A stretch of 64,000 bases of DNA, from assembly GCA_029641185.1 (NCBI GenBank), contig JAPWGK010000027.1, forward strand, positions 1 through 64,000, in the 5' to 3' direction. The stretch's first letter is position 1. Each line of letters starts with the position of its first letter. The DNA is from Pseudofabraea citricarpa (taxonomy: Eukaryota > Ascomycota > Leotiomycetes > Helotiales > Dermateaceae). Of the stretch, positions 15,434 to 29,752 are shown piece after piece. The position numbers and the translations under genes were made by a program. Below the pieces are notes generated by a model. The model saw only the letters and a program-made list of their open reading frames with translations, made no database searches and was not told the DNA's origin.

Positions 15434-16876
15434 GTTTTTCTAGAGGTTATAATCGAGGATATTATTATCTAAGTACTAGAAGGTATAATATTAATAAATA
15501 TACTCTTAAACTTATATACTAAGTATTCTTTAGTAAACCTTATATTAAAAAATATTATATAAAAGAATTAAATAATAATATTAGGTAAAAGATTATTAAT
15601 ATAATAACTTCTTAATAAACTAAAAGTATATAACTTTTTATTTTAAAAGTTAATATATTTTTTTAGTTATTAATATATTTATAAGTTATATTAATTATTT
15701 TTTATATACCTAAAAGTTATAAAATTATAAAAATAATATCCTTTTATATTACTTATAAATTTTATATATATATTATAATATATAAAATATAAAATAAATA
15801 AGAGATTAATATAATTAATTAATAATAAAAGATCTAAGTATAAGAAAAAAAAAAGAAAAAAAAAATATAAGAAATTAATTATAAGTAATTCTTTTTATTA
15901 TACTAATATTTATTTTCTAAGTATCTTTTATTATATATATTTTTAAGTAAATAAATATATAAGATAAATTATATATAATTTACTCGACTTAGTAAATTTC
16001 TAGTTATATAATCCGAATTAATAAGTTATAATATAAGGTAAATAAAATATATAAAAAAAGTAAATATATAATATATATCTTAAGTAATTTATATAAGAAT
16101 TATAATATTATTTTTCTTCTAAGTATTTAATTTTTATATTAGTTAAGGTTTATTTAAATATCTAAAGTAAAAATCTCTTAGAATTTCTTATATATTTTTA
16201 AAATTTTCTATTAAATATTATTTTATATCTAGTAGTTATTATATTTATTTAATTTTATAAAAAACTTTTCTTTTAATTATTTTTATATCTTTAATATCTT
16301 TTATTTCTTATTTATTATTTTCTTTTATATTAATTAAAAGAAATTTAATTTCTTTTTATCTAAGTAAAAGATCGTTTAAGTTTTTATATAATAAGTTAAA
16401 GTAAAATATAAGATAAATTTTAAGTCCTAGTAATAATTTTATTTTATAAGAATTTAATTTAATTTTCTTTTTAATCTTATAAAATCTTTTATTCTTATAT
16501 TTTAGTTTTTATAAAAGTTTTTATATTCGTATATTTTTTATTAAGATATAAACTTTATTCTTTAGTTTATAATTTAGTATTAGTAATTATTTCTTATTTA
16601 TATATTTTTTTATTTTATTTTAAGACTAAGTTATTTTTTTATATATAAATTTTTAAGTATTTTTTATTTTTTTTATAAATTCTATTATTTATCTTTTATT
16701 AAAATTACTTTTTATAAGTTATAATTAATTAATCTTAGTATTTTCTTAGTTAAAATTTATTTTTAGTTTATATCTTTTATTTATAAAAAATAATATAATT
16801 TTTATACTTATAAATTAATATTTATTTCTTATAAATTTTATTATTAGTAGGATTTAATTTTAGTTATCTTATAAGT

Positions 16877-17085
16877 TATTAGAAGGATTATATACTTTTT
16901 ACTCGTATCTCTTAAGTTATAAGTATTCGGTTAAGTCTTAGTACTTCGTACGAATAATATATTATATATAAGTTAATATATTTATAGATAAATTAACTAA
17001 TTAATTAACTAAGTATTAATATATATTTATAATTATATATATATTATTTATATATATATATAGCTATAAGATAATTATATTAATA
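16877..17085 (+). repeat. 5' LTR of copy B
   Basis: This 209 bp direct repeat matches 24,591-24,799 with mostly C/T and G/A differences. Confidence 0.85.
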
Positions 17086-18689
17086 CTAATTAGTAGTTTA
17101 ACTTAACTATTATATAATAACCTTATATACGAAGTAAGATTATAGATTAGTAAGGTTTTTTTTAGGACTTAATATATAGAAATTCTTAATAAGATTATTA
17201 AAGGTAGATCTTAGCTTATTTAATTAATCTAAAAGGATACTTTGTAGGTTTAGCTAATATAAAATAAGAGATATTATCTCTAGACGAAATATTATAACTT
17301 TAACTAAAAAAAATCTTTTATAAAACTTATAAGTAATAATAAGTTTTATAATAAAGAGAAAATACCCTATTAATCTTAAATAATAGTATAATAGAATTAA
17401 TATAACTAATATAAATAAATATACTAACGTACTTATTAATACGTATATCGTAATAAATATTAATATATAAAAGAAATAAGAGATAAAAGATAATAGACTA
17501 TAAGATAATTTTAAGAATATATTTTAAGAATAAATATTAGTAATATTTAATATAATATTAAGGGTAATTATATCTAAAGTTTATATATATTTACATATAT
17601 ACGAAGTATTTATTAAACTTAAATTAAAATTCGTATCTTATACTTAACTTTTAGTAAACCTTCTAAATAAGAAAAAATCTTATATATAAACTAAAGATAA
17701 AATTAAGAAGTAAATAAAAGCGTATAAAAGAAAGTTTAATTTAATATATAAGCTAAAGGATCTAATATATTAGTTACTTCTACTAAGTATTTTATATAGC
17801 GTTTTTATAATAAGCCTAATAGTAATACTAGAATAATATATTTAGCTATTAATTAAAGATATATATATCTTTCTAGGGGTAAATTAAGCTCGTATAATAT
17901 AATAGGAAGAATATAATCTAAACTAATACTTTAACTCTTATATATCTTAGCCTAGTATTTACTTAAGGTTTATTAATATCTTAAATCTAAGTTTTTAGCC
18001 TAAAAGATAACCTCTTATAACTTTATATTCTTAAGATAACCTTATATAAAGTCTTTTAAAATAATAATAATATACTTAAGAACCTAAAGTATTATTAGTT
18101 AATAAGTTAATTATTAAGCTAATAAAAATCTATAATATATTAAATAAAAGGAAATATATAAGTAAATTATATAATATCCTTAATATAAAAATATAAGTAT
18201 TCTTTAATTATTATAATAAAGTAGGAATACTAGATTATAATTATTATTTAGTATTTTCTATAATACTTTAAGATAAAGCGTTCGAATTCTATTATAATAA
18301 GATATTTAACTAGAATTATAATCTTTATATAATAATATAAATAATAAAAGATTACTTTAAAACTAAAGAGAATAAGTAATTATATCTCTTAGAATAATAT
18401 AAGATTATATTCTAGGGAATTATCTAATAATACCTAGATAAATTAAAACTTAAATATCTTAAGATCCTATTTAATATATTTTATATAATATAATAAGGAC
18501 TTTTAGTCTAATACTAAAATAAGTATAACCTATAAGATCAAGTACTAAATATATATTATAATATCCTAAAGTATAATTTTATACTTTATAAATTAATCTT
18601 AACTTTTAAAAGGCTTTACTTAGAATTAAGATCTATTATTATTACTATTATATAATATAGTTAACTATTATTATATATCTAAGAGATAT

Positions 18690-18721
<32 letters not shown>

Positions 18722-21700
18722 TATATATAATATATAAGCTATTATAACTACTAATACGACTAATATTAGATTAATTGAAAGTATAATAGCTAAAACTAAT
18801 ATTACTAAGATTATACGAAGTATAATAAACTATTAAATTTTAGTTAATTTAAGAAAAAGAGAAATTTCTAAGAGAATTAGAAAAATAAAAGAAAATTTAA
18901 TAGTAACTAGAAATATTATATATACTAAAAGCTAAGATATTAGTCGAGTAATTATACTAATAAAAAACGAACTAAGATATATATATATTATAAATCTTAA
19001 AACTAATATATTTAAGATAATAAATTTAACTAGTTTCTAATTAATTTTAAAGGATTACTTATTTTATATAAGGATTATTCTAATATTAAACCTTCTTCTA
19101 ATAAGAAGATATAATAATTTAATATATTTATTACTCTTACTAATAGCTTAAGAATAATAAGTAAGATATTTATTTAAGTTATAAGAATAATAAATAAAGG
19201 TAAATATTTTATTAGTACCTAAGTATATTAGACTAAGATAAAAGAAGAAGAATCTTCTTATAAATACTTTTTAATCGATTTTATTAAAGATAATATATAA
19301 TCTATTAAGATAACCTTAGATAACTAAAAGATAAGTTATCTTCTTATAAGATAAAATATTCCTAGTCCCTAAATAAAGTTAATAAGAGAGCTAGTTATAT
19401 ACGAAATAAATAATTATATTAATAAAAGCAGATATTTATTAGAGATATTCTAAGATATTATACTAGATATAAGAGTATTAGGAATCTTAATAGTAAGAGA
19501 GTCTTAGTTTCGAGTATTATAATAATAATATCTAAACTTATAATTATATACGAACGATAAAAGTAATATTATATACTTTAGGAAAAAACTCTTAATAATA
19601 AAAGGAACTATTAATCTTAAGATACTAATTAGAAATATTATATTTTATATTATATTAGCTTTAATATTATTCTTACTTTATATATAAGATATAAATAAGA
19701 TATTCGTATAAATTAATAACCTATAGAATATTCTTATTTAAGATAAGAAAATTATACCTTTAGTACGAAAATAAGAATATCTATTTATATTATTAGATTA
19801 ACTAAAGGTAATTATATTATATTATCTAATAAAGTCTAAACTCTATTAGGTATATTATAGATTTAGATATCCCTTTATATAAAGATTAATAGAGATTCTT
19901 AAGAAAGTAAATTAAGATTTCGAGATTCTAATACTTAAGAATCTTATAAAGTTCTATAAGTACTATTAAATTTATTTTAAATTACTAGGGCGATTTAAAT
20001 TTATTATTAAGAAAGATATAAATTTTAATTATTTAATAATAATTAATATTATATATTTAGATAAAAACCTAATAATATATATAATTAATAAAGTAATATT
20101 ATTTAATATAATAAAGTTTCTAAAGGATATAAAAGTAAAAACTATATAAAATATATTTCGTATATTATAGATTAATATATATCTTAGTTTATTAGATTTC
20201 TTTATATATAATACTAATATAAACTTTATAATATCTAAGTTTTAATAAAATATATTAGTAATAATAATCGAGACTAAGAAAGTCCTTATAAAAGCTTATA
20301 ATAATATTAGGAAAATAGAAAGATATTATATACTTTTATAATATATATACGAAATATTTTATATAAAATTAAAGGATAAATATATTAATAAGAATATTAT
20401 TCTTTAGATAACTATAAAAGTTATTAATAATTTTATAAGACCTAATAGACTAATACTTATACTACTTATTTTTAGTATTTACCTAAGAATAAGCTAAGAT
20501 AATACCCTAGTTATATCTATAATAAAATATAAGAAGATAATAAACCTAGTAATATAAGAAGTTAAACGCTTTTATATCTAGTAATTAGTTAAAAAGATAT
20601 TAGTTATATAAAATAACCCTTATACGAACTTAATAGTATTATTACTATTATAATTAGATATCTTAGTATAAAAAGAAAAATAAGATTAAAAAAAATTATA
20701 TAAGTTAATTAATATTATAGGTAAAACTTATATTATTAATATATCTTATAATCTAATAAATTTTTATTTAACTATTATAAAACCTTTTAACTTAAAGCTA
20801 TAAGATAATTAACCCTAAGAAGTTAATTATAAGGATCTTATAAGGCTTATATTAAGAGTAAAAAATAACTAGAAGATAAAGTTATAAGTATTAGAAGATA
20901 TTATCTAGACTAAGTAAATTCGTATAATATTTATATAACTAAGATTTATACTAATAATTATATTATTATAAAAATTAATTTATTCCCTTAACAAAAGAAT
21001 TTCTTATAATAATAAGAAGTTTAATAAGAATTCTATAATTTAATTTTTATTTTCTTATATATAATATCCTTCTAATAAGTTATCTTAGCTTATATAAAAT
21101 ATAAGTAATATAAGATAAATAATATTATTAGTATATTTAACCTATAAGAAGGTTAATAACCTTAAGCTTTTAAGATAACTTTAAGAGTTAGGTATTATTA
21201 TAATATCCGAGTAACCGTTTAAGAAATCTACTAAGAAGAAAGTTAAAGGATTAATTATAAATAATATTTTCGAATTTATTAGATTTAATTTATAGTAATA
21301 TAAAGGAAGGATTTTTAACTCTTAGTTAATATATAAAGTAAAAAGAAAGAAAATAATAACTTTATATAAAAAGACTTATTATATTATTTAAGCTTATAAT
21401 AATATAAGAAAGTAATTTATATTAACTTAGTTACTAATAATCTAAAAAGTAAGCTAATACTTACTTATTACTCTTATTATCTTACTTAATTTATACGAAT
21501 ATACCCTTTATTATTATAATATTACCTAAGTATATATTTAGTCTATTATAGATTTAGCTTATTAGATCCTTATATATCTACTAAAAGAGATTTAATACTA
21601 ATACCTAAAGGATATAATTATAATAGTAAGAAAGCTATTATATAATATTCTAAAGATAAATATATATTAGTAGGTAATATATTATAAGTATTATATTAAT

Positions 21701-24590
21701 TAATTATAGATATAAATATTTATATATAATTCGTATCTACTTATTTCTAATTCTAAAGCTTTTAGAATTATAAGTATATAAACTAATAATATATTAATCT
21801 TAGGTAATAATATATTTATTAACTAAGAGGAAAAAAAGCTAAAGAAAGTTAACTTCTTAATAAAACTATTAGAAATACTTATATACGAAATATCTCTAAT
21901 ATTTAATAGATATATCCTCTAATAGAATCGTAATAATTTCTTATTATTACTCTAAAAAAGGTAAAATAAAAAGATATAACTTATTAACTTAGATTTATCT
22001 TTTAGTTAAGAGAATTACTAATAATAATATACCTAAGGTATATATATAATAAGTATTTATTAACCTAAAGCTACTTTCGATCTTTTTATTATTACTTAAT
22101 ATTAGAAGCTAATTCTTATAGAAATTATAAAGTTAAACGCTTATTTAAAGTAATAGATAAATAACTTAGATTAAGAGATCTATTATATTCCTTTTAACTT
22201 ATCTTATATAAAGTTATTTATATTTATAGATAAGTTATTTATAAATAATAAAAACCTAAGTTCTTAACTTAGGTTTATTATTTTACTAGTAACTAAATCC
22301 TAAATAATAATAAAATAAGATTTAATAACTCTTTTATTTATATATAAACTAAATAAGTTTACTCTTAGAAGAAATATAATCTATTAGAGTAATATAAAAA
22401 GTAAGAGAGTTATAAGAAGTATACTTATATTAGAAATCTATAGTATAATAATAGGAGTTAATATTATTATTATTATTAGTAATATAATTAATAAAATAAT
22501 ATTATAATTAAACCTCCTACTAAGACTTATAATTATATATATTAATTTATACTTATTATACGAATATCTTATAAAGCTTAGAACTACTAAGAAAAAGCGC
22601 CTAATAATTAATATTATAGTATTATATTAATTATATAAGAGAAAAAAGCTTATAAAAATTTATTAGATAAATAAACTTAATAATTTAGCTAATATTATAA
22701 TAAAAAAGAAAGCTAATAATACTCTTAAAAAGTTTCTTAATAATAATAAGATCTTTATACGAATTAATAGGTAAGTTAAAAGAAAAGAAAAATAATTAAA
22801 GGATAAGAATTTTTATATATTATTATATTAATTTTATTTTTAGAATTTATTTTCGTTTATTTTTTAGTTACTTATTTAAATATTTAGTTATTTAAAATTA
22901 GAAAAAGCAAATAAGTATTATTCTTTATATAAAAATAAAAAGCTAAGTAAAAGGAAAAAAACTAAGATAAAATAATACTAGTATTAGTCTTATTACTACT
23001 TTTATTACTATTACTAGTATTATTATAAGAGTTACCTAAAGTATAATTAGGATTACTATTATTACTATTATTACTAGAACTACTAGATTAATAATTAATA
23101 TTACTATTATTCTTTAAATTAGTCTAAGTATCTATAAAGTTAATAATATTCTTACTACTAGAGCGTATATAAACTAAGCTATAAGAAGAATTATTTTCTT
23201 TAGTAACTAACTAAGTAAGGGTAATATAATAAGCCTCCTAATATAATTATTATTAGGCGACTATAGCTTTTATTTATTTAATAATAATAGGGGGAGTAAA
23301 ACTAGAATATTTATAAGTATTAGGATAATATCTACTAGAGAGATCTTAATAAGAAATATTATACGGATTTATTATAGCTTATAAACCTAATAAGAAAGAA
23401 ACTATTACCTAAAATTAATCGATTATAAAATATAAAAGAATTATTTATAAAATAAACTTATAATACTTATAATAATAATTAGATTAGCTTACTAGATATC
23501 TTTTATATATTCTACTATTAATCTTAAGTTTATACGTATAATAAAATAAAAAGTAAGGCTTATAATAACTACTAGGAATATATATAATATACTATTAGTT
23601 TATCTATAAATAATCTATTTTTTCTAAAGATTAAACTAAAAGACTAAGAATATATTAAGGATAAGTCTAATTAATATATATATTAAGTAGATTATACCTT
23701 CTAGGCGTAATAAGAATAATAGCTTCGTACGATTATCCTTAGAGCTAATATTACTAAAAGGGATAATTAAATTTAGCTAAATAATAAATAATAATAGTAT
23801 AATAAATAATAAGTAGCTAGAAGTACTAGAGATAAACTTATATTACTCTTTTATTATATATATTAAACGTACGATCTTATACTTCTAAGATAAAGTTATT
23901 AAAATTATTATAATTAATTATATTAAGAAAGTTATAATCTTCTTTATAATTAGATATTATACTTTTTATAAGACTAAGTTAATAACCTAAAATACGCTAA
24001 AAATAGAAATATATAATATAAAAGTAATACGTATAAAGTTAAAGAGAGAGAAAAAGAAAAAGAAAGATAAATAATTAGTTATAGGTAAAAAGAAAAAAAA
24101 AGTAAAGTTTAGTTATTAATAGGAAAGAAAAAAGAAGATTAAATAGAAAATTCCTAGGTATTTATAATTATAAGAAGGTTAAGTAATTACTTAAGTAATA
24201 ATTTACTTAGTATAAAGTAATTTACTTAACTTCTAAGGTAATTTATAACTACTAAATATTAATTTATATAATTATTCGCTTTATCTATTAAGAGATAAAA
24301 TTAATAGTTTACCTAAGCTAAAATTATCCTCTAGAACCCTAGTACGCGACTTATTAATATTATATAATATTTTTCTTATACTTATTTAGTAGATTATTTC
24401 CTTATATTAAATATTTTCTTATTTATATTTCTTATATTTATAAGTTTAATATTTATAAGTATTTATCTTTAGTTTCTTAGTTACTTATATTTTCTTAGTA
24501 ATAATTATCTATAATATTATACTTGTATAATATTACTTTATATAAGATACGATTTAATTTAATACTTCTTAAAAAAGAAAGAGTTACTAG

Positions 24591-24799
24591 TATTAGAAGG
24601 ATTATATACTTTTTACTCGTATCTCTTAAGTTATAAGTATTTAGTTAAGTCTTAGTACTTTATATAGATAATATATTATATATAAGTTAATATATTTATA
24701 GATAAATTAACTAATTAATTAACTAAGTATTAATATATATTTGTAATTATATATATATTATTTGTATATATATATAATTATAAGATAGTTATATTAATA
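24591..24799 (+). repeat. 3' LTR of copy B
   Basis: This 209 bp repeat is the same length as the 5' LTR and is followed directly by the target duplication TAAGT. Confidence 0.85.
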
Positions 24800-24804
24800 T
24801 AAGT

Positions 24805-27800
24805 AATTAATATAAGCTCTTAAGTAATATTTTATTTTCGCGTTTATTTTTTTTATTTAATTATTTATCTCTAGATATATTATTATAAATAATTAAATAT
24901 TAATTCCTAATATATTATAAAGTTTTTTTTATATCTTACTTATAAATTAAAAATCTTTATTAAAGATATAAGTTATAAGTAATTTATAATACTTTTATAT
25001 ATTTTTTAGGAATAATTTAATAGTTTCTTTTATATTTATTCTTTTATTTTTATATTTATAAAGAATATAATATCTTTCCTTTAATAATTTATAGATTATA
25101 ATTAAAATAATATTAGATTTATTACTTTCTAAAAGTTTTATTATAAAATATATAAATATATAATTTTATAATTTATCTAATATTATTAGTAACTTTAAGT
25201 ATTTTTAATAAATAATATTATTTAACTTTAATTTCTTATAAATATAATAATTTCTAATATATTAATTAAGATTTTTATTTATATTCTTTTAAATATAATT
25301 ATCTTATAAAAGAATTAATATTCTTCTTTTACTTAAGTATCTAATTATAAGTTTTTTATATATTTTCTAAATTAGTTTTATTTTATAAGTTTTAGGAATT
25401 TAAATATAATTCTTATAAAATAAAATATTATCTTAATTTTTATAATATAATTTAGAAATATCTTTTATTAGTTTATTATTTCTTAAAACTTTAAAAGTTT
25501 TCTAATAAAATTAATTATTCTTTTATTTTCCTTAGATATATTTAAAAATTATTTATTTTATTCTTATAACTTAGATATATAAGTTAAATATTTCTAGAGT
25601 TTTCTTTTTATTAATTTTAATTTTAAGAAGAATAATTTATATTTATTTTTTCTATTAATTATTTAATTTATCTTATAATTTATCTTAAGATCTTTTAGTT
25701 TAAATATTTATTTTCTTATTTTATTTTCCTAGTTTATAAACGATCTAGAAATTAAACTCTAATAAGAATTTTATTTATTTAGCTTATCTTTTTATTAGCT
25801 TCTTAGTAGTTATAAAATATTCTAGAATCTTATAATCTAAGAGTATTTATATTAATAAGTTTATTCTTTAAAATTTAAGTTTTTATTTCTTAAAATATTT
25901 AATTATTACTAAGAATTTTTTATTATAAATTTTATAATTATATTTAGCTAATAATAGTTTTATAGAAAAAAATACTATAAAATATAAAAGTTTATTTTTT
26001 TTATATTAAAATAATACTCTTATATTAATATAATCTAATAAGTTATATTTTATAATATATTATTTATTTTTATTAAAATACACGAGTATTAAGACTAAGA
26101 TAATTACTTTTTTTAGTTTTTTAAAAGCGTTCTAATATTTATTATTTTAATTAAAATCTTTCGTTTTTTTTTTCTTTTTTACTTAGATTATTAATTAAAA
26201 AAAATATTCTAGAATAATTCTTAATAAATCTTTTATAAAAGTTTATAAATCTAATAAAGTTTTATATATCTCTTAAGTTCTTAGGTATTTCTTATTCTTA
26301 TATATTTTTAATCTTATTAGAGTTTATTTTAATTTCTTTTATATTAATAATTAATCCTAAGAATTTAATTTTATTTTAATAAAAAATATATTTCTTAATA
26401 TTTACTTAAAGTTTTATCTCTTATAATTTAATTAAAACTTTTTTAATATATTTTATATATTCTTTTTTGGTTTTATTAATATAAATGTAAATATTATTAA
26501 TATAAGATAAAATATAATTATTAGAATATTCCTAGAATATTTTATTTATAAAATTCTAAAATATTAAAAGCTTATTAGTTAATCTAAAAGAAAATATTTT
26601 ATATTTTTATAAGCTTTATTTAATATAAAAGATAATAAGCTTTTTATTTTTTTTAGTTTAAAATCTAATTTTATTAAAAATATATTTAATATCTTACTTT
26701 AATAAAAACTTAGTTTTTCTTATTTTTATTAAAGTTTTATTTATTAAAAGTAAAAGATATTTTCTTTTTTTTATAATTATATTTAGTTTTTTATAATTAA
26801 TATAAAATTTTAATCTTTCTTTAAGCTTTTATATAAATAAAATTAATAATAAGTAAAATATTTTATTTATATTAATAAAATCTTTTATTAATTACTTTTT
26901 AATATAAATTTTAATAAGTTTAAGATTTTCTTAAGATATCTTATATAAAAGAATATATCTAAGATTTATTTCTTTTATAAGTTTAATATAATAATTATAA
27001 CTCTTATATAATAATAATTAGTTTATTATTTTTTTTAAGAATATATTAATTAAATCTTATAATTCTTTTAAGAGATATTTCTTAATATTAATTTCTCTTT
27101 TAGTATTTTTTTATTATTATTTAATAATATTTTTTAAGAAAATAATAAATATTATTATTTCTTTTTATTTTATATTTTTTTTAAATCTAAGAATACTAAT
27201 ATATAAAAGTTTTTATTTTAATAAGTTTATTTTTTCTTATTTAGTTTTTCTTTTTATTTCTTTAATTTTTTATATAATTTTTTCTTTTATATATCTAGGT
27301 TTTAACTTTTTTTTATATATATTTTTTCTTTTTTTAGAGCTTTTAGAAATCTCTTTTTTAATTAGTTATTTTTTATTCTTAAAGACTTTTAAAAAGATAA
27401 ATAATAAATTAAAGAATTTTTTTATTTTATTATTTTTTAAGATTTTAGTAATCTTAATTATTTTTTTATAAATATATAAATCTTTTTTCTTATTTATATA
27501 AGAAAAAGTAAAACTTAATATTTAAATTTTTAATAATTCTTTTAAGTCTTTTATATTAAATATAATTTTATTTTTTATTATATCTAATAATATATTATAT
27601 AAAAATATTTATATTTTCCTAAGTATAATATTATATTTTTTAAGTTTTATAACCTAAAAGAAACTTAATAGTTTTTATTTTTAATTAACTTTAAAGTTAA
27701 CTAAAATTTTATATTTAATAAAATATACTTTTTTATTATTAAATCTAATAAAAGATTTTAGATATTATAATTTTATTAGTTTAATTTATTTAATTTAAGA

Positions 27801-28800
27801 TATTTATTATATAAAAGATTTATTTATAAAATTTCTACTAAGATATCTAATATTAATTAATATAAAAGAAAATATTTTTATTTTTCTTATTATATATTAT
27901 AATATAAAAAAAATATTATTTTTTAATCCTAGAAATAATCTAATAATATTAATTTTTAGGGAAATTTCTTTTTTTATATCTTAAGATTTAATTTCCTCTA
28001 AAATTTCTTATTTTTCGACTTAATAGTTTTTTTTAAGGATTTTATTATTATAATTTTAGCTTTTTTATATAAATAATCTTTAATTTTATATCTTAGCTTA
28101 TAATAATAAAAATAATCTTCTTTTTTTAGTAATTTTTATTTTTCTTTTTTAGAGAATCTTAGTTTAATTATCTTAGAAGTAAAATTAATTAGCTTTTTTT
28201 TATTAGTAAATTTATTTAAAATATAAGATTCCTTAGAAGTATTTATTATAAATTAAGCTAATTTCTTTTAGATCTTTTTATTTTCTTAAACCTTTTAATT
28301 TATTCTCTTATATCTTATAATTATATTCTTATAATTAAGTTTATCTAAAAGTATAACTCTAAAATCTTAAAGTTTTTAATTTACTTTTATATTAAGCTTA
28401 TTTAATTAAGATCGTTTATTTTATCTAAGTTCTCTTATAAGTTTATTAAATTTAATAAAAAAAATTAAAAAAAGTTATTATTTTAATAAAGTTTTTTAAC
28501 TTTTAAGAAATAATTTTTCTTTTATTTAGATTATTATAAATAAGTTTAAATTTATAAAAAAATTTATTTATAATATTAAATTTATTTAAAAAAGATTAAT
28601 ATAATTTAGCTTAAATATAATTTATTATATCTTTAGATATTTTATTATTTATATAACTTATATAATTAATTTTATTAGTAAAATAATTTTAGTTAATCTT
28701 AAGCTTATTTTTAATCGTATAGTTTTAGTTCTTAAATTTTTTATAAGTTTCTAAAAAGAAAATAAATAAGTCTAAGAATTTATTATTTTTATATAATTAG
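24805..28800 (-). mobile_element. Ty3/gypsy-type element remnant, minus strand
   Basis: The reverse complement of about 26,190-27,000 translates, through RIP stops, into a gypsy reverse transcriptase. It shows an NNIYIY-like remnant of the catalytic YxDD box (near 26,500), then KKYIF, FLGLII, and the NLRDI-x-NFI-x-FINFYKRFI block characteristic of gypsy elements. RNase H and integrase would lie to the left, but I cannot place them. No LTR pair was found; the limits given are those of the block, not of the element. Confidence 0.65.
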
Positions 28801-28927
28801 TTTTGCCTCTTAGAATAAGAACCGAATAAGAAGAGGTTTAAGATATATATAATAAGAGAGAAAGCTAGAAAAGTTTATATTAGTTAGGCGTCCTTTAATT
28901 AATCCTTTTAGCGTACGTTCTAATTAG

Positions 28928-29020
28928 TTAGTATTCTAGCTTTTAGTTAGTTAATATTCTAGCTTCTAGTTAGTTAGAGTTCTAGCCTCTAATTAGCTAA
29001 TATTCTAGCTTCTAGTTAGC
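28928..29020. repeat. 23-bp tandem repeat, about four units
   Basis: Units start at 28,928, 28,951, 28,974 and 28,997, each with the core ATTCTAGCTTCTAGTTAG or a near variant. Spacing is exactly 23 bp. Looser TAGTTAG repeats continue to about 29,130. Confidence 0.8.
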
Positions 29021-29238
29021 TAAAATTTCCTAAATCCTACCTTCTAGTTAGTTTCTTTTTATAATTTCTAGTTAGTTTAGTAGTTAGTTTAATAGTTAGT
29101 TTAATAATTAGTAGCTAGTTTAGTAGCTTAGTATATATTTTCTTTTATTCGTATAAGCGTAATATAAGCGAGGATTTAGCACGTGTTTTCTTTTATCTAT
29201 ATAAGAGAACGTATTATAATATAAGTAAGAATTTAGTA

Positions 29239-29290
<52 letters not shown>

Positions 29291-29291
29291 T
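29239..29291. repeat. (AAT)n microsatellite
   Basis: About 17 uninterrupted AAT units in the RIP block. Confidence 0.9.
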
Positions 29292-29615
29292 ATTATAATA
29301 TATAAGTATAATAATTATTATAATATAAATTATAATAAGTTATATTTTCTTTAATATATATTCTAATATTATATTATTAAAAGCTACTTAGATAATATTA
29401 AAAGTCGAATAATTATACTTTTATTTTAAGTTATATATTATAAAAACTTTAGAATTAAATTTTATCTAATATTATATTATACTTATATCTTAATTTTTAA
29501 TTATTCTTTTAACCTTATAATATTACTATAAATAACTTTTCTTTTATATTATTATAACTAGTTATATTCTTTATTCTTATTAAGAGTAAAAGTAATATTT
29601 ATATACTTACTTATA

Positions 29616-29752
29616 AACGCGATTATCTAAACGTCTATTTATTTATTTAACGTAATCATCTAAACGTCTATCTATTTATTTAACGCAATCATCTAAACGT
29701 CTATCTATTTATTTATTTAACGTAATCATCTAAACGTCTATCTATTTATTTA
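29616..29752. repeat. Four-unit 33-37 bp tandem array at the RIP boundary
   Basis: Units start at 29,616, 29,649, 29,682 and 29,719. Each begins AACG and contains ATCTAAACGTCTAT followed by a TTTA tail; unit 3 has one extra ATTT. Units 2-4 keep the CpA in ATCATC, whereas unit 1, on the AT side, reads ATTATC. The stop codon of the zinc-finger gene lies at the end of unit 4. Confidence 0.85.

Larger units (their letters stand above)
16872..24804 (+). mobile_element. Copia-type LTR retrotransposon, copy B, complete but RIP-mutated
   Basis: Two 209 bp LTRs (16,877-17,085 and 24,591-24,799) enclose 7.5 kb of internal sequence. The 5 bp TAAGT occurs directly before the first LTR (16,872-16,876) and after the second (24,800-24,804), a target-site duplication. 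LTR ends TATTA...AATA are what RIP would make of TGTTA...AACA. A purine run (about 24,571-24,583) precedes the 3' LTR. In forward translation about 19,930-20,240 resembles the catalytic core of an integrase, and about 22,570-22,790 resembles the terminal RNase H. Integrase ahead of RNase H is the Ty1/copia order. All frames are broken by RIP-type stops. Confidence 0.85.
1..29615. repeat. AT-rich block saturated by RIP
   Basis: The block is almost entirely A and T. The remaining C sits nearly always before T, C or G: by eye I find only about a dozen CpA (for example near 2354, 7135, 8991, 13171, 17592, 20991) and about a dozen TpG (3301, 7473, 12878, 17241, 26468) in 29 kb. Loss of CpA on both strands is the known RIP signature. 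No intact gene is present. Recognisable contents are listed separately; stretches 9,021-13,154 and 15,434-16,871 hold nothing I can identify. Confidence 0.95.

Noticed and set aside
1..29615. The AT block as mitochondrial DNA or a primary satellite/centromere
   Set aside because: LTRs, retroelement domains and CpA-specific depletion show RIP-mutated nuclear transposons. A centromeric location cannot be excluded but is not shown.
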